From contig NZ_JACORT010000003.1 of NCBI RefSeq assembly GCF_014297465.1, forward strand, positions 124,001-188,000: a stretch of 64,000 nucleotides of DNA. The letters are read 5' to 3'. Both the position numbers and the translations under genes were made by a program. The DNA comes from Ramlibacter cellulosilyticus (GTDB lineage: Bacteria > Pseudomonadota > Gammaproteobacteria > Burkholderiales > Burkholderiaceae_C). The notes under the pieces are model-generated. The model was not told where the DNA came from. It made no database searches and saw only the letters and a program-made list of their open reading frames with translations. The first letter of the stretch is position 1, and every line of letters starts with the position of its first letter. Positions 1-8,618 of this stretch are shown one piece after another.

Positions 1-1
1 A

Positions 2-1507
2 CTCGCGCGCCAGCGCCTCGCCGGCATGGCGGGTGACTTCGCCTTGCGCGCGCCCGGCATCGACTGCAGCAACGTCGACGCCGCGCAGACCTGCACGCTG
101 CAGGCCGCCGCATTGCCGCCCATGCCCGGTTTCGCCAACGCCACCGCCGCCTACCGCGCGCTGGAGCAGAAGGACGTGCAGCGCGCGCTGGAGCAGGCGC
201 GCATCGCCACGAATGCGTCCCCCGGCAATCGCGACTGGCAGCTGATGCACATGAACGCCGCGCTCGCGGCCAACGAGAACGCGGAAGCGGAGCGGGCCGC
301 GACCGCGGCGCTCGCGCTGCGCGCCGACGCCGCGACGCTGGCGCAGCGCTCCACGATCCGCCGCAGCCTGGGCGACGTCGCGGGCGCGAATGCGGATGCG
401 GAAGCCGCGCTGCAATCGGGCGAGCTCCCGGTGACGACGCAGGCCGCGCTGCTGGCCGACCTGGGCCGCACCCGCGAAGCGCGCGAGCGCCTCGCCAGCG
501 CGCCGGCCGAACAGGCCACGCCGCAAACCCGGCTCGACCAGGCCTACCTCTCCACGCGCATCGGCGATTCCGAAGGCGCGCGCCAGGCCTTCGCGGCGGC
601 GGATGCGGCGGGCGGCCTGCCGCCCACGTCCTTGCTCGACGCCGGCTATGCCGCGATGAAGAGCAAGCACGACCAGGAGGCCATCGGCTACTTCCACCGC
701 GCGATCGACGCCGTCAACGGCATGCAGCTGAAGCTGGATCCGCAGCTCGTGTACGACACGCGCCGTTCCGTCGCGGACCTGGAGCGGCGCTGGGGCGTGC
801 TGGCATCGCTCACGATGCGCAACGCCGGCGGCGTGGTGCCGGGCATCGGCGTGGTGGGCGGGCCCACGGGCAGCCGCACCACGCAGGCGGGCGCGGAGGT
901 GTACTACCGGCCCTGGGGCTGGCGCAACGGCGAGTTCGTCGAGTTCTTCGCGCGCGGCTTCATGACGCTGGACAGCCAGGCGAACGGCGACACCGGTTCC
1001 GACAGCTTCAGTGGCGCCCTGGGCGCGCGCTGGAAGCCCTTCTCCTCGCAGAACCTCGTGCTGTCCCTGGCCCGCGTGTTCGGTCCCAACGTCAACGGCG
1101 ACTGGCTCGCGCAGGTGGGCTACTCGTACGACTACGGCAACGACCTGCGCGTCGACGTCCCGAGCTGGTGGACCCACCGCTTCTACGGCGAGGTGGGCCG
1201 CTACCTGGAAGAGGGCAACAACTACGGCCTGGCCTACCTCTACCTCGGGCGCCAGTACCTGGTGGGCAACAGCGGCCGCACGACGGTGTACCCGCACCTG
1301 TTCGCGGGCCTGGAGTACAACTCCGCGGACCTGGTGGAGAAGACCTCGTCGGGCGTCGGCCCGGGCATCAGCCTGCGGCACTGGTTCCGCGAGGACGTGT
1401 ACACGGCGCCGCGCTCGTACTGGGACATCACGGCGCAGTACCGCTTCCGCACGTCCGGCGACGACCGCCTGAAAGGCTTCTACCTGAACGCCTTCCTGAA
1501 TTATTGA
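2..1507 (+). CDS. NfrA-like outer-membrane protein, C-terminal part (cut by window start)
   Basis: The reading frame is open to the window edge, so the ATG at 26 is probably internal. The first half is alanine-rich and helical with TPR-like repeats. The last 230 or so residues look like the C-terminal domain of bacteriophage N4 adsorption protein A (NfrA_C): many aromatic, alternating beta strands, closing on an aromatic residue as outer-membrane barrels do. In E. coli, NfrA works with the inner-membrane glycosyltransferase NfrB in making or exporting a surface glycan and serves as a phage N4 receptor. The role here, as the outer-membrane end of an exopolysaccharide exporter, is inferred. The lipoprotein at 1623 follows on the same strand. 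Confidence 0.75.
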   Translation, partial: LARQRLAGMAGDFALRAPGIDCSNVDAAQTCTLQAAALPPMPGFANATAAYRALEQKDVQRALEQARIATNASPGNRDWQLMHMNAALAANENAEAERAATAALALRADAATLAQRSTIRRSLGDVAGANADAEAALQSGELPVTTQAALLADLGRTREARERLASAPAEQATPQTRLDQAYLSTRIGDSEGARQAFAAADAAGGLPPTSLLDAGYAAMKSKHDQEAIGYFHRAIDAVNGMQLKLDPQLVYDTRRSVADLERRWGVLASLTMRNAGGVVPGIGVVGGPTGSRTTQAGAEVYYRPWGWRNGEFVEFFARGFMTLDSQANGDTGSDSFSGALGARWKPFSSQNLVLSLARVFGPNVNGDWLAQVGYSYDYGNDLRVDVPSWWTHRFYGEVGRYLEEGNNYGLAYLYLGRQYLVGNSGRTTVYPHLFAGLEYNSADLVEKTSSGVGPGISLRHWFREDVYTAPRSYWDITAQYRFRTSGDDRLKGFYLNAFLNY

Positions 1508-1510
1508 CCC

Positions 1511-1605
1511 ACCCCCGAAGCGCCTGCGGCGCCTCCCCCTCAAGGGGGCGCCCCCAGCGGCCCGGCAAAGCCGGTTCCGCGGCGGCACTGGACCGGGGCG
1601 CTTCG
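1511..1605. repeat. Dispersed GC-rich repeat, family C
   Basis: The gap after the NfrA-like gene holds a CCCCCTCAAGGGGG hairpin followed by a CCCGGCAAAGCCGG inverted repeat. The unit resembles the non-coding intergenic repeat that is common in Comamonadaceae genomes. It may also act as a GC-rich terminator, although no T-run follows. Only one copy is in this window. Confidence 0.5.
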
Positions 1606-1622
1606 TACTGTTCGAAGCACTG

Positions 1623-2456
1623 ATGCGAACTCTTTTCTATGCATGCGCGGCCGCCGCGGCGCTGCTCGCGGGCTGCGCCAGCCAGGTCGTGCCTCCCATC
1701 GAGGGCGTGGTCTGGCAGATCGACAACGAGCACACGCGGCCCCAGGGCGACTGGGAGAAGCTGGGCGTGAAGCGGCTGCTGGTGCAGTGGACGGTGGTGG
1801 ACAACCTCGCGTTCCTGCCCGGCACCGACGTGCCGCCCGGCGCGGCCATGCCGGACTGGCCGAAGATCGGCCAGCAGCCCTGGGCGCGCGAGGTGATCGT
1901 GGGGCTGGCGGGCCGCTTCGACGAGCGCGGCGCGCGCGGCGACCTGGAGAACCTGGTCGCCCAGTCGGCCAAGGTCGCCCGCACGCCGCCCCCCGTGAAC
2001 GTAACGGGTTACTACTTCCCGATCGAGATCGACCCCACCTGGATGGAGGCCTACCGCCTCAAGACGCTGTTGAACCAGCTGCCCCGGCCGCTGTGGATCA
2101 GCGTCTACGACAGCGCCAACGTGGGGCCCGAGGAGCTGGCGCAGAGCCTCGTCGAATGGCTGCCCGAGGACGTGGGCGTGTTCTTCCAGGACGGAGTCGG
2201 CGTGCATGCGCGGGAGGCTTTCGTCGCGCGCCACTACATCAATGTCCTGGTGCGCCGCCTCGGGAAGGACAGGGTGCGCGTGATCGCGGAAGCGTTCCGT
2301 CCGCAGGTGGGCGGGGGCTTCCGCCCGGCGACGCTGGACGAACTGCGGCCGCAGCTCGCGACCTACCAGGGCCTGCCCATCTACCTGTTCGAAGGGCCGC
2401 GCTACGTCCCGCCGCAGCTGGTGCAAGGCCTGTCGGCAGCACAGAAGGAACGGTAG
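1623..2456 (+). CDS. Putative lipoprotein, possible TIM-barrel glycan-related protein
   Basis: The 277-residue product starts with a lipoprotein signal: a positively charged start, an alanine/leucine core and the lipobox LLAGCAS, with Cys at about residue 18. The mature part has several aromatic, glycine-poor segments (for example WISVYDSANVG and VGVFFQDGVGV) suggestive of a TIM-barrel glycoside-hydrolase-like domain, loosely like DUF4434. That assignment is tentative. It follows the NfrA-like gene by 115 bases, so a role in surface-glycan handling on the periplasmic side of a membrane is plausible. A different family cannot be excluded. Confidence 0.7.
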   Translation: MRTLFYACAAAAALLAGCASQVVPPIEGVVWQIDNEHTRPQGDWEKLGVKRLLVQWTVVDNLAFLPGTDVPPGAAMPDWPKIGQQPWAREVIVGLAGRFDERGARGDLENLVAQSAKVARTPPPVNVTGYYFPIEIDPTWMEAYRLKTLLNQLPRPLWISVYDSANVGPEELAQSLVEWLPEDVGVFFQDGVGVHAREAFVARHYINVLVRRLGKDRVRVIAEAFRPQVGGGFRPATLDELRPQLATYQGLPIYLFEGPRYVPPQLVQGLSAAQKER

Positions 2457-2461
2457 TCGCC

Positions 2462-2492
2462 GTCCTACAGCGGGACCGCCGCGATTCCTACC
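2462..2492 (+). promoter_or_regulatory. Candidate GTCCTAC promoter-like element upstream of FimV-like gene
   Basis: GTCCTAC at 2462-2468 is followed 16 bases later by TTCCTACC, about 40 bases before the ATG of the FimV-like gene. A similar GTCCTAC...CCTA pair precedes the genes at 17146 and 57845. The first element could be a -35 and the second a -10 region of an alternative sigma factor. This is pattern matching only. Confidence 0.25.
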
Positions 2493-2530
2493 CGGCGCGC
2501 TCTGACGAGCTTCGTACAGTGCGACATCCC

Positions 2531-4513
2531 ATGAAAAACTTGCTTACGCCCGGCAGCACCCTCGCAGTCGCGCTCCTGCTGGGCTGGGCAGGGGCGCACG
2601 GCCAGATGCTGGGCTCGCCGAATGCCGACGTGCTCATGGGCAAGCCGCTGGACATGTCGCTGCCGGCGCGCTTCGCTTCGCCGGACGCCGGGGACGAGTG
2701 CGTGCAGGCCGACGTGTTCTACGGCGAGTCGCGCGTGAACGCGGGCAACGTGCGCGCCACCGTCACGGGCCCGGCGGACCAGCGCCGCATCCGCGTGGAA
2801 TCCACGGCGCCGATCGACGAACCGGTGGTGACGGTGTCGGTGCGCGCCGGCTGCCGCAACACCGTCACCCGCAACTACACGCTGCTGCCGGAGTACCCGT
2901 CCGAGACCCGGCTGGCCGCGCTCGACGCGCGCGCCGCCCTCGCTTCCGCGGCCGCGGCGGTGCCCCTGCGCATGGCCAACGGCACCGCGCCCAACACCTC
3001 GCCGCGCCGCCCGGCCGCCGGGCCCGCGATCGTCGCGCGTGCCGATGCCGCCACGCAGCCCGCCGCGGTCGCAACGCGCAATGCCCCTCCCGCGCGCGCC
3101 TTGCGCAAGGAGGCCCGCGCCACCGGCCCGCGCCTGCGCCTCGAGCCCGTCGACCTGCCGGAACGCGACGCCATCCTGCGCGTGAGCACCACGCTGGCGG
3201 AGCCCGATGGCGACGCTTCGCGCCGCGCGACCGCCGCCCTCCTGTGGCAGGCGATCAACGCCGATCCGGCCGAAGTGCTGCGCACCAGCCTCATGATCCA
3301 GAAGCTGGAACAGGAGCTCGCGCAGCTGCGCCAGAGCACCAGCCAGACGCGCGCGGAGATGGCGGCGCTGCGGCAGCGCCTGGACCAGGCGCAGCAACCC
3401 TGGTACGTGTCGCCGCTGGTGGTGCAACTGCTGGCGCTGCTGGTGCTGGCGGGTGCCGCGGCGGCGGGGCTGTTCTGGTATCGCACGCGCGACGTCAAGG
3501 TGCTGGGCGAGCCCTGGTACGTGCCGGGACCGGCCGCGAACGAACCCGAAGTGGCGAGCGCGACGGCGGACGTCGTGCACGAGGAGCCCGCGCGCGTCGA
3601 ACCGGCCGTGGAAGCCGTGCCTTCGCAGCCGGTCGTGGCGCCCGTCGTGGCCGCGCCTATCGTCGCCGCTGCCGCCGCCGACGACGACGACCACAGCATC
3701 GACTTCGAACTGCCCGGGAAGCCCGCGGTGCGCAGCGTCCCGCGCGGCGACGGCGTCATGCGCGTCGAGACGCTCGCCGCGACCCTGGAAGAGGCCGATT
3801 TCCTGCGTTCGCTGGGCCTGCGCGGGGACGCGATGGACATCCTCAAGGCCTACCTGCAGGACAGCACGGGGCCGGCCCCGCTGGCCTACCTGGAACTGAT
3901 GCGCCTGTGCGAAGAGGCCGAAGACCCGGCCGCCGTCGCCACAGTGCGCCGCCGCTACGCGCAGGTCTTCGGCGTCGAGGCGCCGCGGCTCGCGCAGATC
4001 ACCGCGGAACACGGCATGGACACCATGCCCGACCTCAGCGCGCGCATCACGCGCAGCTGGTCCTCCGGCGAGGCGCTGCAGGTGATCGAGGAAGCGCTCT
4101 TCGTCGTGCCGACGCCGGCCGCGCCGCTGACGCTGCAGGCCGGCCGCGACCTGCTGGGCCTCTACGACCTGGCGCTCGTGCGCGCCGCCGAAGGCGGCAT
4201 GCCGCAGCCGGCCGACGCGCCGCTCGCCCCCTGGGCGCATGCCGAGGACGCGCAGGCCGCCGCGCAGCAGATGGCGGACGCCGACGGCGGCCGCCACTTC
4301 GCCCTGGACGTCGACCTGACCGCGCCGGCGCCGCTCGAAGACACGACCGAATTCCAGCTCGAGCCGATGCTCGAACGCGTGAAGGAGTCCGCCCGCGAGC
4401 AGGCGGCGCGCGACCAGGCCGCCCGCGAAGAGGCCGCCCGCAAGGCGCGGGAAGAAGAAGATGCCTTCAGTGCCGCGGTGGCCTCGGAGCGCGCACCGGT
4501 GAGCCGATATTGA
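2531..4513 (+). CDS. FimV-like membrane protein
   Basis: The 660-residue product has a Sec signal peptide (about residues 1-24) and a periplasmic beta-rich N-terminal domain. An alanine/proline-rich linker follows, then a short coiled coil (about 255-290), one membrane helix (about 297-320), an acidic cytoplasmic stretch and a C-terminal helical region. That order matches FimV/HubP, the pole-organising scaffold of type IV pili and twitching. I see no LysM motif, so it is a reduced form. The ATG at 2531 is preferred over longer upstream openings because it begins the signal peptide. A c-di-GMP-type protein follows 17 bases downstream, in keeping with a polar motility role. Confidence 0.72.
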   Translation: MKNLLTPGSTLAVALLLGWAGAHGQMLGSPNADVLMGKPLDMSLPARFASPDAGDECVQADVFYGESRVNAGNVRATVTGPADQRRIRVESTAPIDEPVVTVSVRAGCRNTVTRNYTLLPEYPSETRLAALDARAALASAAAAVPLRMANGTAPNTSPRRPAAGPAIVARADAATQPAAVATRNAPPARALRKEARATGPRLRLEPVDLPERDAILRVSTTLAEPDGDASRRATAALLWQAINADPAEVLRTSLMIQKLEQELAQLRQSTSQTRAEMAALRQRLDQAQQPWYVSPLVVQLLALLVLAGAAAAGLFWYRTRDVKVLGEPWYVPGPAANEPEVASATADVVHEEPARVEPAVEAVPSQPVVAPVVAAPIVAAAAADDDDHSIDFELPGKPAVRSVPRGDGVMRVETLAATLEEADFLRSLGLRGDAMDILKAYLQDSTGPAPLAYLELMRLCEEAEDPAAVATVRRRYAQVFGVEAPRLAQITAEHGMDTMPDLSARITRSWSSGEALQVIEEALFVVPTPAAPLTLQAGRDLLGLYDLALVRAAEGGMPQPADAPLAPWAHAEDAQAAAQQMADADGGRHFALDVDLTAPAPLEDTTEFQLEPMLERVKESAREQAARDQAAREEAARKAREEEDAFSAAVASERAPVSRY

Positions 4514-4530
4514 GAAAAGGAGGAGCGCAC

Positions 4531-6408
4531 ATGACGCTGGTGCAGCCCAGACCCGCAGGGGCCGACCGCACGGCGCCCCTCCTCGACGAGCTCACCCAGC
4601 GGCCGGAACGCATGGCGCGTCCCGCCTGGCTGTACACGGCGGCCCTGCAGCCCGCCGACGAGCCGCAGCGCATGTCGGAGCTGCGCGGCTTCGGCATCCT
4701 GGACACCGAACCCGACGAAGACTACGACCGCCTCGTGCAGCTCGCCACGGTGCTGTGCGGCGCGCCCATGGGCGCCCTGACGCTCGTCGACGGCGAGCGC
4801 CAGTGGTACAAGTCCCGCGTGGGTATCCCGGTGGCGCAGGTGGCCCGCGACAAGTCCTTCTGCGCGCACGCCATCCTCGACCCGGACCGCGTGCTGGAGA
4901 TTCCCGACGTCGCGCGGCTCGGCTGGGCCGACCAGCAGCCCTGGGGTCCGCAAGGGCCGACGCTCGGCTTCTATGCGGGCGTGCCGCTGCACACGCGCGA
5001 CGGCAGCGCCATCGGCACGCTGTGCGTGATGGACCAGGTGCCGCGCCGCCTCACCGAGACGCAGCGCGACGGCCTGGTCAAGCTGGCCAAGGCCGTCGGC
5101 AGCCTTCTGAGCCTGCGCCGGCAGCTGCGCATCGCCACCGAGACGGACCGGCTCACGGGCCTGCCCAACTGGTTCCACTTCGAGCACGAGTTCGACCACA
5201 CCAAGCCCGCCTGCGGCATGGTGTGCTTCGTGCGGCTGAAGACGATCAATCAGATCAACTCGGCGCACGGCTTCCGCGTGGCCGATGCGCTGATCAAGCA
5301 GACGGCCGACCGGCTGCGCGCGTTCGAGCAGCGCGGCGCCTTCATCGGGCGCATCAAGCGCGGCCTGTTCATCCTCTTCTTCCCCGACGCGAAGCCGGGC
5401 GAGTTCGCGCAGAAGGTGGCGCCCGAGCTCGCCACGAGCCTGGGCAAGCCCTACGACGTGAACAACCTGTCGCTGGTCTGCCCGGTGAACCTCGGCTTCG
5501 CGGCGTATCCGGACGACGGCAAGTCGCTGGACGAGGTCGTCAACGCGGCGGACACGGCGCTGCAGGTCGCGATCGAGCGCGAGCAGTCGATGGCCTTCTT
5601 CGACCGCACGGTGGACAACGTGCTCAGCACGCACTTCCGCCTGGAGCCACAGCTGCGGCGCGCGCTGGAGAAGAACGAATTCGTCAACTTCTACCAGCCG
5701 AAGGTGGAGCTCGCCACGGGCCGCATCGTCGGCGTGGAAGCGCTGGTGCGCTGGATGGATCCCGCGCGCGGCCTGGTGCCGCCGGGCGAGTTCGTCCCGG
5801 CGCTGGAGACCACGGGCCTGATCGGCGAGGTCGCGCAGAAGATCATGGACCGCGCCATCGCCGACTGGCGGGGCTGGCGCGACGCGGGCCTCACGGCACC
5901 GCGCATCGCCGTCAACGTCGCGGCCGCGCAGCTGCGCAACGACGACTTCGTGCCGGCGCTGCAGCGTGCGCTGGAGGCGCTGCACGGCGACCCGTCCGCC
6001 ATCAGCATCGAGGTGACGGAGAGCATCCTGATCTCGAACATGGAACGCGCGATCGAGGTGCTGCAGCAGGTGCGCGCGCTCGGCGTGCCGGTGGCCATCG
6101 ACGACTTCGGCACGGGCTATTCCTCACTCGCGTACATCGTCACGCTCCCGATCGACGAACTCAAGATCGACCGCGCGTTCGTCAAGAAGATCACGGCGGA
6201 CCCGGCGTATGAAGGCATCGTGCGCACCTGCGTCTCGCTGGCGCGGGGCCTGAACCTCAAGGTCGTCGCGGAAGGCGTGGAGACGGAGGCGCAAGCCACG
6301 AAGCTGCGCGCCCTCGAATGCGACCAGGCCCAGGGCTTCTTCTACAGCCCCCCGGTCCCGGCAGACCAGCTGGTGCGGATGCTGAAGAAGGGGCCGTTCA
6401 CGGCCTGA
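4531..6408 (+). CDS. GAF / degenerate GGDEF / EAL c-di-GMP phosphodiesterase
   Basis: The product has 625 residues. A GAF domain (about 65-192) precedes a GGDEF-like domain (about 200-360) and an EAL domain (about 380-620). The diguanylate cyclase signature is destroyed: the expected RLGGDEF reads RIKRGLF (about 274-280), so synthesis is not expected. The EAL half keeps EALVRW with E403, EVTES, DDFGTGYSSL, KIDRAF and AEGVET, so it should hydrolyse c-di-GMP. The degenerate half may bind GTP as a regulator, as in related proteins. A strong ribosome site (AAAAGGAGG, 4515-4523) fixes the start. It lies directly behind the FimV-like gene, probably in one operon. Confidence 0.9.
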   Translation: MTLVQPRPAGADRTAPLLDELTQRPERMARPAWLYTAALQPADEPQRMSELRGFGILDTEPDEDYDRLVQLATVLCGAPMGALTLVDGERQWYKSRVGIPVAQVARDKSFCAHAILDPDRVLEIPDVARLGWADQQPWGPQGPTLGFYAGVPLHTRDGSAIGTLCVMDQVPRRLTETQRDGLVKLAKAVGSLLSLRRQLRIATETDRLTGLPNWFHFEHEFDHTKPACGMVCFVRLKTINQINSAHGFRVADALIKQTADRLRAFEQRGAFIGRIKRGLFILFFPDAKPGEFAQKVAPELATSLGKPYDVNNLSLVCPVNLGFAAYPDDGKSLDEVVNAADTALQVAIEREQSMAFFDRTVDNVLSTHFRLEPQLRRALEKNEFVNFYQPKVELATGRIVGVEALVRWMDPARGLVPPGEFVPALETTGLIGEVAQKIMDRAIADWRGWRDAGLTAPRIAVNVAAAQLRNDDFVPALQRALEALHGDPSAISIEVTESILISNMERAIEVLQQVRALGVPVAIDDFGTGYSSLAYIVTLPIDELKIDRAFVKKITADPAYEGIVRTCVSLARGLNLKVVAEGVETEAQATKLRALECDQAQGFFYSPPVPADQLVRMLKKGPFTA

Positions 6409-6428
6409 TCCGGCTCTCGCCGGTCTGA

Positions 6429-7046
6429 TCAGGGCAGCAAAGTGAACCCTGATTCAAAGCGCGTTTTCCCCGATGACGCCAGCACCATCTGCAGGAAGCC
6501 CAGTGCTTCCAGTTGCCTTGAACGCTGGAGAGGGCCGACGTCGACTGCGCGAAGCCCCGCCGCTCGAATGATCTCCGCGAGTGCGATCTTCCCCTCGGCG
6601 TCGTCTCCCGCGAACAAGACTGTTGTCGCTGTGGTGCCATTCGTGCGGGTAATGAGCGTCTCCGCAAGATTCGCGTTGAACGCCTTCAGGACGGCGACGT
6701 CCCCGGGAAGCTGCTTCGCAAGTTCAAGAGCAGTGGAGGTGCCCACCAGAGCCTCTGGTTGCTCGTACGTGGTGAAATCGATGGTGTTGCTGATGTCGAT
6801 GACGACCTTGCCGCCGAGCCTGTCCCGATAATGCCTCAAGATGTTCGGGTAGGCGCCATACGGGACTGCGAGCACGACAAGTTCCCCGGTCAGATCGTCG
6901 CCCAGTGCCGCATACCTGGCGTCGGGGTGATCCTTGGTGGCCTTGGCAGTGCGGTTGACCAGTTGGATATCCGCGCCCGCGAGTGCCGCGATGTTCGCGA
7001 TGGCCGAACCCATCTTGCCGCGGCCGATGATGCTGATCGACGTCAT
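6429..7046 (-). CDS. NADPH-dependent F420 reductase-like NAD(P)-binding protein
   Basis: The 205-residue product begins with a Rossmann motif (SIIGRGKMGSAIA) and continues with VVLAVPYGA, VVIDISNTI and a KAFNAN segment, as in the NADPH-dependent F420 reductase/YqgA-like family of small oxidoreductases. The substrate is unknown; in non-actinobacterial genomes such proteins do not necessarily use F420. The start is the ATG at 7046, six bases past the stop of the monooxygenase gene upstream on the same strand. The two are therefore co-transcribed and may supply linked redox steps. Base composition looks less GC-rich than in the flanking signalling genes. Confidence 0.8.
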   Translation of the reverse strand: MTSISIIGRGKMGSAIANIAALAGADIQLVNRTAKATKDHPDARYAALGDDLTGELVVLAVPYGAYPNILRHYRDRLGGKVVIDISNTIDFTTYEQPEALVGTSTALELAKQLPGDVAVLKAFNANLAETLITRTNGTTATTVLFAGDDAEGKIALAEIIRAAGLRAVDVGPLQRSRQLEALGFLQMVLASSGKTRFESGFTLLP

Positions 7047-7051
7047 ATGGA

Positions 7052-8281
7052 TCAAAGCCTCTTGAATCGTTCGAGTGCCTTCTCGGCCACCTTGAGCGCG
7101 TCGTAGTCGAAGACTGCCGCTCTGCGAAAGTCGCGTCCCGAAGCGAGGTCGACGTCACGCTTCCTGGTGTTGGTGAACTGCAATTGCGAATCGAACATTG
7201 CGCCGGCCCTGCGTGAACCCACCTGCAGGATCGTCGCACGCTGCATGCGAACGGCGGTGTAGCGCCTGAAAGCTTCCGGGATGTCGCTGGCACTTTCGGC
7301 CTGCTTCAGGAAGAAGGCCAGCGTGATGCAGTCCTCGAAGGCCTGGTTCACCCCCTGGCCCTGGTGCGGGACCATGGTGTGCGCTGCGTCGCCCAGCAGC
7401 GCGATCGGCCCTCGCGACCAATTGGTGAGGGGGTCGATGTCGAACAGGCCCCACCAGAAGGTCTCCTTGATCGCCGAGATGAACTGATGGACTTTGGGGT
7501 CCCAGGCTTGACGGCTGAATTCGGTCTTGATTTCGTCCACGTCCGCAGGCCCGGACCAAGGTCCCTTCAGCGGCCTGTCGCTGGGCACGCAAGCGACGTA
7601 GTTGTACAACTTGTGTTGCTGCAATGGATAGGTCATCAGGTGGCGGTCATTGCCTAACCACGTCTGACTGGTCCTGTTCCAGTCGTTGGGGAGATCGGAG
7701 GCATCGATCACACCCCGATACGCCATGAATCCGGAGTAGACGAACCGCGTGGGTTGCCCGACGGCCTTGCGCACCACGGAGCGGATCCCATCGGCGCCGA
7801 TGACGGCATCAAAGTCTTCCTGCTTGCCGTTTTCAAAGTGAACGCGGACACGTGAATCCAGCATTTCGACCGTCTTCGCGCGATGGCGGAGCCGGATCGC
7901 CTCCGGATCCACCGCTTGCACCAGGATGTCGATCATGTCCGGCCTGTACATGCCGATGTTCTGGTACTGCTTCGATGTGTCTTCCCAGGCTGCGTCAGTC
8001 ACCACGTTGCCCATCGCGTCCAGATAGACGCCGTGGCCATCCGGGATCGCTCCCGCGCGCTGCATCGGTTCGAGCAGCCCCAACTTGTCGAGGACCCGAC
8101 TGCCATTGGGTGAAATGGTGACCCCCGCGCCCACCTCATCGTGCTTGTGTGATTGCTCGAACACGGTGGCATCGATCCCCGCGATCTTCTTCAGTGCAAT
8201 CGCCGCGGAGAGCCCGCCCAAGCCTCCACCGATGATTCCAACCCTTGTCGACTTGCCTAGCATTCTGGCCCCTTTACTCAT
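7052..8281 (-). CDS. FAD-dependent aromatic monooxygenase (salicylate hydroxylase type)
   Basis: The 409-residue protein shows all three class A flavin monooxygenase motifs: GIIGGGLGGLSAA at the N-terminus, the DG motif in VIGADGIRSVVR, and the GD motif in LLGDAAHTMVPHQGQG. These enzymes hydroxylate aromatic acids with NAD(P)H and oxygen; salicylate and 6-hydroxynicotinate hydroxylases are relatives. The exact substrate cannot be read. The ATG at 8281 gives full length; an internal ATG at 8263 has the better ribosome site (AAAGGGG five bases before) and would remove six residues. The gene diverges from a Bug binding protein at 8619, suggesting uptake and ring attack of one aromatic acid. Confidence 0.88.
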   Translation of the reverse strand: MSKGARMLGKSTRVGIIGGGLGGLSAAIALKKIAGIDATVFEQSHKHDEVGAGVTISPNGSRVLDKLGLLEPMQRAGAIPDGHGVYLDAMGNVVTDAAWEDTSKQYQNIGMYRPDMIDILVQAVDPEAIRLRHRAKTVEMLDSRVRVHFENGKQEDFDAVIGADGIRSVVRKAVGQPTRFVYSGFMAYRGVIDASDLPNDWNRTSQTWLGNDRHLMTYPLQQHKLYNYVACVPSDRPLKGPWSGPADVDEIKTEFSRQAWDPKVHQFISAIKETFWWGLFDIDPLTNWSRGPIALLGDAAHTMVPHQGQGVNQAFEDCITLAFFLKQAESASDIPEAFRRYTAVRMQRATILQVGSRRAGAMFDSQLQFTNTRKRDVDLASGRDFRRAAVFDYDALKVAEKALERFKRL

Positions 8282-8618
8282 TCATGCGGTCCGGCGAAAC
8301 CAGGATCAGCGATCCATTCTAGGAGTCGCGCACTCACCGAGAAACCCGCGCCGGGAGACACACAGTTCCGATTTCTGGACAATTGGCGCGCCGCGATCGT
8401 GACACCTGTGTCCGCTGAACTTCAGTGGGCGTCCTGTTCGCGGGCACCAGGATCACCGGCGTCCACCGTCCAGCGCAGCGACGGATTGTTCGAATTCCGG
8501 AACACAGTAGCCAGATTTGTGCGTTGACCCACATCAACATGCTTTCTAGGATCGACGCAGACCCCGCGAGAGATCGCGCGTGCGGGGCGCCGTGATTTCC
8601 TCATGCCAGGAGCACAAC
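8282..8618. other. Divergent intergenic region, 337 bases
   Basis: This gap separates the leftward monooxygenase operon from the rightward Bug gene. It is visibly less GC-rich than the neighbourhood. I see no gene in it. It holds one good promoter candidate for the rightward gene (8524-8552). No regulator gene is adjacent, so the controlling protein must be elsewhere. Confidence 0.6.
8524..8552 (+). promoter_or_regulatory. Sigma70-type promoter candidate for the Bug gene
   Basis: TTGACC at 8524-8529 (five of six bases of the -35 consensus), a 17-base spacer and TAGGAT at 8547-8552 (four of six of the -10) lie 66 bases before the ATG at 8619. Confidence 0.45.

Noticed and set aside
2465..5985. 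Long minus-strand open frames opposite the FimV-like and GAF-EAL genes
   Set aside because: They are antisense shadows caused by high GC. Their translations are rich in Arg, His, Gln and Gly and show no domains, while the plus strand encodes clear families.
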